Shown here piece by piece: positions 36,584 to 37,896 of a stretch of DNA of 37,896 nt. The position numbers and the translations under genes were made by a program. Numbering within the stretch: position 1 is the stretch's first letter; each line of letters begins with the position of its first letter. The DNA comes from a virus: positions 1 to 37,896 of the IMG/VR virus record IMGVR_UViG_3300043772_002320, one strand, 5' to 3'. The notes below the pieces were generated by a model that had not been told where the DNA came from, did not search any database, and was given only the letters and a program-made list of their open reading frames with translations.

Positions 36584-37255
36584 ATGTCCAAAGTTACCGA
36601 AACGATCATCAACCTTCCCCGCATGGCGCGGGAAAAGATCAACATCACGCTCATTGGGGAAACCCCTCTGATCGTCCACCGTTTTGCCGAGAAGGCGAAG
36701 CGCGAGATGCTGGAGAAGCAAACCAAGTCCGCACAGAAGGGCAAGGCTGCAAAGAACCCCGAGGCCGACTTCGAGGCGTCAATCTACCGTATGGCAGACG
36801 GCTCGCACGGCTTCCCGGCTGTTGCCTTCAAGGCCGCCGCCGTGACCGCCTGCACCAGTCTCGCGGGCATCACCAAGGTTGCCGCCCGGCAGGCCTTCCA
36901 CGTCTCCGGTCAGCAGTCGATCCGCCAAGGCGCTTTCTCTGCCGCCATCACGACGGAGGAACTGGTCGAGGTCCATTGCCCCGCGCCCACCATGCGAGAA
37001 GACATGGTCCGCGTCGGCATGGGCACTTCCGACATTCGCTATCGAGCGCAGTATTGGCCCTGGGCGGTTGACCTCATTGTCGAGTTCAACCCCCTCGCAA
37101 TGTCTGCCGAGCAGGTGCTGAACCTGTTCAACACGGCGGGCTTTGCCTGCGGGGTCGGTGAGTGGCGGCCAGAGCGTGACGGGTCCAATGGCCGGTTCCG
37201 CGTGGCCGAGGCCAGCGACGACGCGCTTCTGATCGAAATTCAGAAGGGCGCCTGA
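36584..37255 (+). CDS. Conserved phage protein with C-terminal Gly-rich loop, recombination locus (223 aa)
   Basis: A 223-residue protein with a RBS (GAGGGA) upstream. It has ITLIGETPLIVHRFAEKAKREMLEKQ at the start, FPAVAFKAAAVTACTSLAG, a DIRYRAQYWPWAVDLIVEF strand pair, and near the end LFNTAGFACGVGEWRPERDGSNGRFRV. The last block recalls the Gly-rich loop of RAMP/Cas7-like ferredoxin folds, but this is only a resemblance. The family recurs near phage annealing genes; its function is not known to me. Confidence 0.72.
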   Translation: MSKVTETIINLPRMAREKINITLIGETPLIVHRFAEKAKREMLEKQTKSAQKGKAAKNPEADFEASIYRMADGSHGFPAVAFKAAAVTACTSLAGITKVAARQAFHVSGQQSIRQGAFSAAITTEELVEVHCPAPTMREDMVRVGMGTSDIRYRAQYWPWAVDLIVEFNPLAMSAEQVLNLFNTAGFACGVGEWRPERDGSNGRFRVAEASDDALLIEIQKGA

Positions 37256-37258
37256 TCT

Positions 37259-37582
37259 ATGACCTTCTCCCCCCAAGGTCGCGGCCACCAGGTCTTGCAG
37301 GCCCTCCGTCATGACGGCTGGTCCCACGACGACCTGATCCGGCTGATTGTGCGAGGCCAGAACTGGTCGCACCACCGCGCGGCTCACTTCCTGATCCTCG
37401 CCCTGATCGACGCCGGGCTGGTCCGCAACCGGGGGGCCTTCAACGCCATCACCGAGGCGGGCCGGGACGCCCTCGCCGATCTCGACGCGGGGTTCAGCGT
37501 CGGCGGGGTCGGAACGCCTCGGGTTCAGTTCACCGGCAGGGTCGGGGAGGTGGCTAAGAACCCCTCCCCGGTGGCCGGATGA
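37259..37582 (+). CDS. Winged-helix-like hypothetical protein (107 aa)
   Basis: A 107-residue protein. GHQVLQALRHDGWSHDDLIRLIVRGQNWSHHRAAHFLILALIDAGLVRNRGAFNAITEAGRDAL looks like a winged helix: three helices, then a short β wing and AITEAGRDAL, as in many small transcription factors. The remaining C-terminus is Gly/Val-rich. It starts two bases after the previous stop and overlaps the HNH gene by four bases. DNA binding is inferred. Confidence 0.65.
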   Translation: MTFSPQGRGHQVLQALRHDGWSHDDLIRLIVRGQNWSHHRAAHFLILALIDAGLVRNRGAFNAITEAGRDALADLDAGFSVGGVGTPRVQFTGRVGEVAKNPSPVAG

Positions 37583-37896
37583 CCCCCGAGGAAAAGCGCG
37601 CCACCCTTGCCAGCCTCCGCGCCGCCATCGGCCAGATCAGGCCCGAGAAAACGCCGCGCAAGGGCTTCACCGCTGCCCAACGCCGGCAGGTAGCCGAGGA
37701 CTTCGGAGGGGCCTGTAGCGCCTGCGAAACGGCCCTGACGGGGGCGTGGCACATCGACCACGTCATCCCCCTGGCCCTCAGCGGCCGGCATGAGCCGGGG
37801 AACTGGGTTCCGATCTGCATCGACTGCCACAAGGCGAAGACCAAGGGCGACGTGAAGGCCATCGCCAAGACCGAACGCATCATCCGCCGCGAGACG
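37579..37896 (+). CDS. HNH endonuclease, 5' part (continues at window start)
   Basis: ATG 37579 overlaps the previous stop (ATGA). A short basic N-terminus (PEEKRATLASLRAAIGQIRPEKTPRKGF) precedes the zinc-binding HNH core already described at the window start. The frame is open to the last base and rejoins the copy at 1-302 after the 215-base overlap, giving ~140 residues in total. Confidence 0.85.
   Translation, partial: MTPEEKRATLASLRAAIGQIRPEKTPRKGFTAAQRRQVAEDFGGACSACETALTGAWHIDHVIPLALSGRHEPGNWVPICIDCHKAKTKGDVKAIAKTERIIRRET
37682..37896. repeat. Terminal direct repeat, right copy
   Basis: The same 215 bases as 1-215 with one difference (T at 37809 against C at 128). See the left copy for interpretation. 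Confidence 0.9.

Noticed and set aside
35509-36744. A 411-codon - strand frame with Cys/Pro/Ala-rich repeats
   Set aside because: Produced by the pentanucleotide array and by the absence of T on the + strand; the + strand ninB-like and following genes are real.

Overview
The window is an essentially complete genome of a tailed double-stranded DNA phage. The host is probably a GC-rich alphaproteobacterium; this is inferred from the very GC-rich coding sequence and protein style, not proven. The last 215 bases repeat the first 215 with one synonymous mismatch, and both copies lie inside one HNH endonuclease gene. The molecule therefore closes to a circle of about 37,681 bp. Portal and coat proteins look P22-like, there is no tape measure or tail-tube gene, and several ejection-type proteins are present, all of which point to a short-tailed (podovirus-like) virion. 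I see no integrase.

Region by region: (a) From 34029, through the circle junction, to 2627 the + strand carries an early operon. It holds an ERF annealing protein, a NinB-like protein, a strange pentanucleotide repeat, a conserved protein with a Gly-rich C-terminal loop, an HNH nuclease, and then a string of very small genes (two pentapeptide-repeat paralogues, other small ORFs, one membrane peptide). It ends in a hairpin terminator at 2694-2722. (b) From 33914 leftwards to 27618 the - strand carries a small HTH protein, a beta-class DNA methyltransferase, a RusA resolvase, an HTH protein, a stand-alone DnaA domain IV protein, a DUF1376 replication-type protein, and a tandem family of four small paralogues. 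(c) From 24852 leftwards to 2721 the - strand carries the late genes: small and large terminase, portal, scaffold, coat (followed by a terminator), adaptor, tail and fibre module, ejection-type proteins, lysis cassette (small membrane proteins, endolysin, spanin pair) and a metallophosphoesterase.

Between (b) and (c) sits an intruder: a 2,364-bp IS1595-family insertion sequence (24964-27327). It has 25-bp terminal inverted repeats (23 of 25 identical) and a perfect 8-bp target duplication (TGTGAGGG). Besides the transposase it carries passenger genes: a GIY-YIG nuclease-domain protein, a protein with an R-x4-H (HEPN-like) motif, and possibly two more small ORFs. It landed in the leader upstream of the terminase genes.

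The most unusual signals are this passenger-carrying IS; a repeated gene-junction sequence (GGAGACTGCACGATGA) that recurs five times across two opposite operons and encodes both a C-terminal ETAR tail and the next gene's ribosome binding site; a 300-bp GGCNN pentanucleotide array open in several reading frames; and duplicated small-protein families that look like products of recombination at gene junctions.
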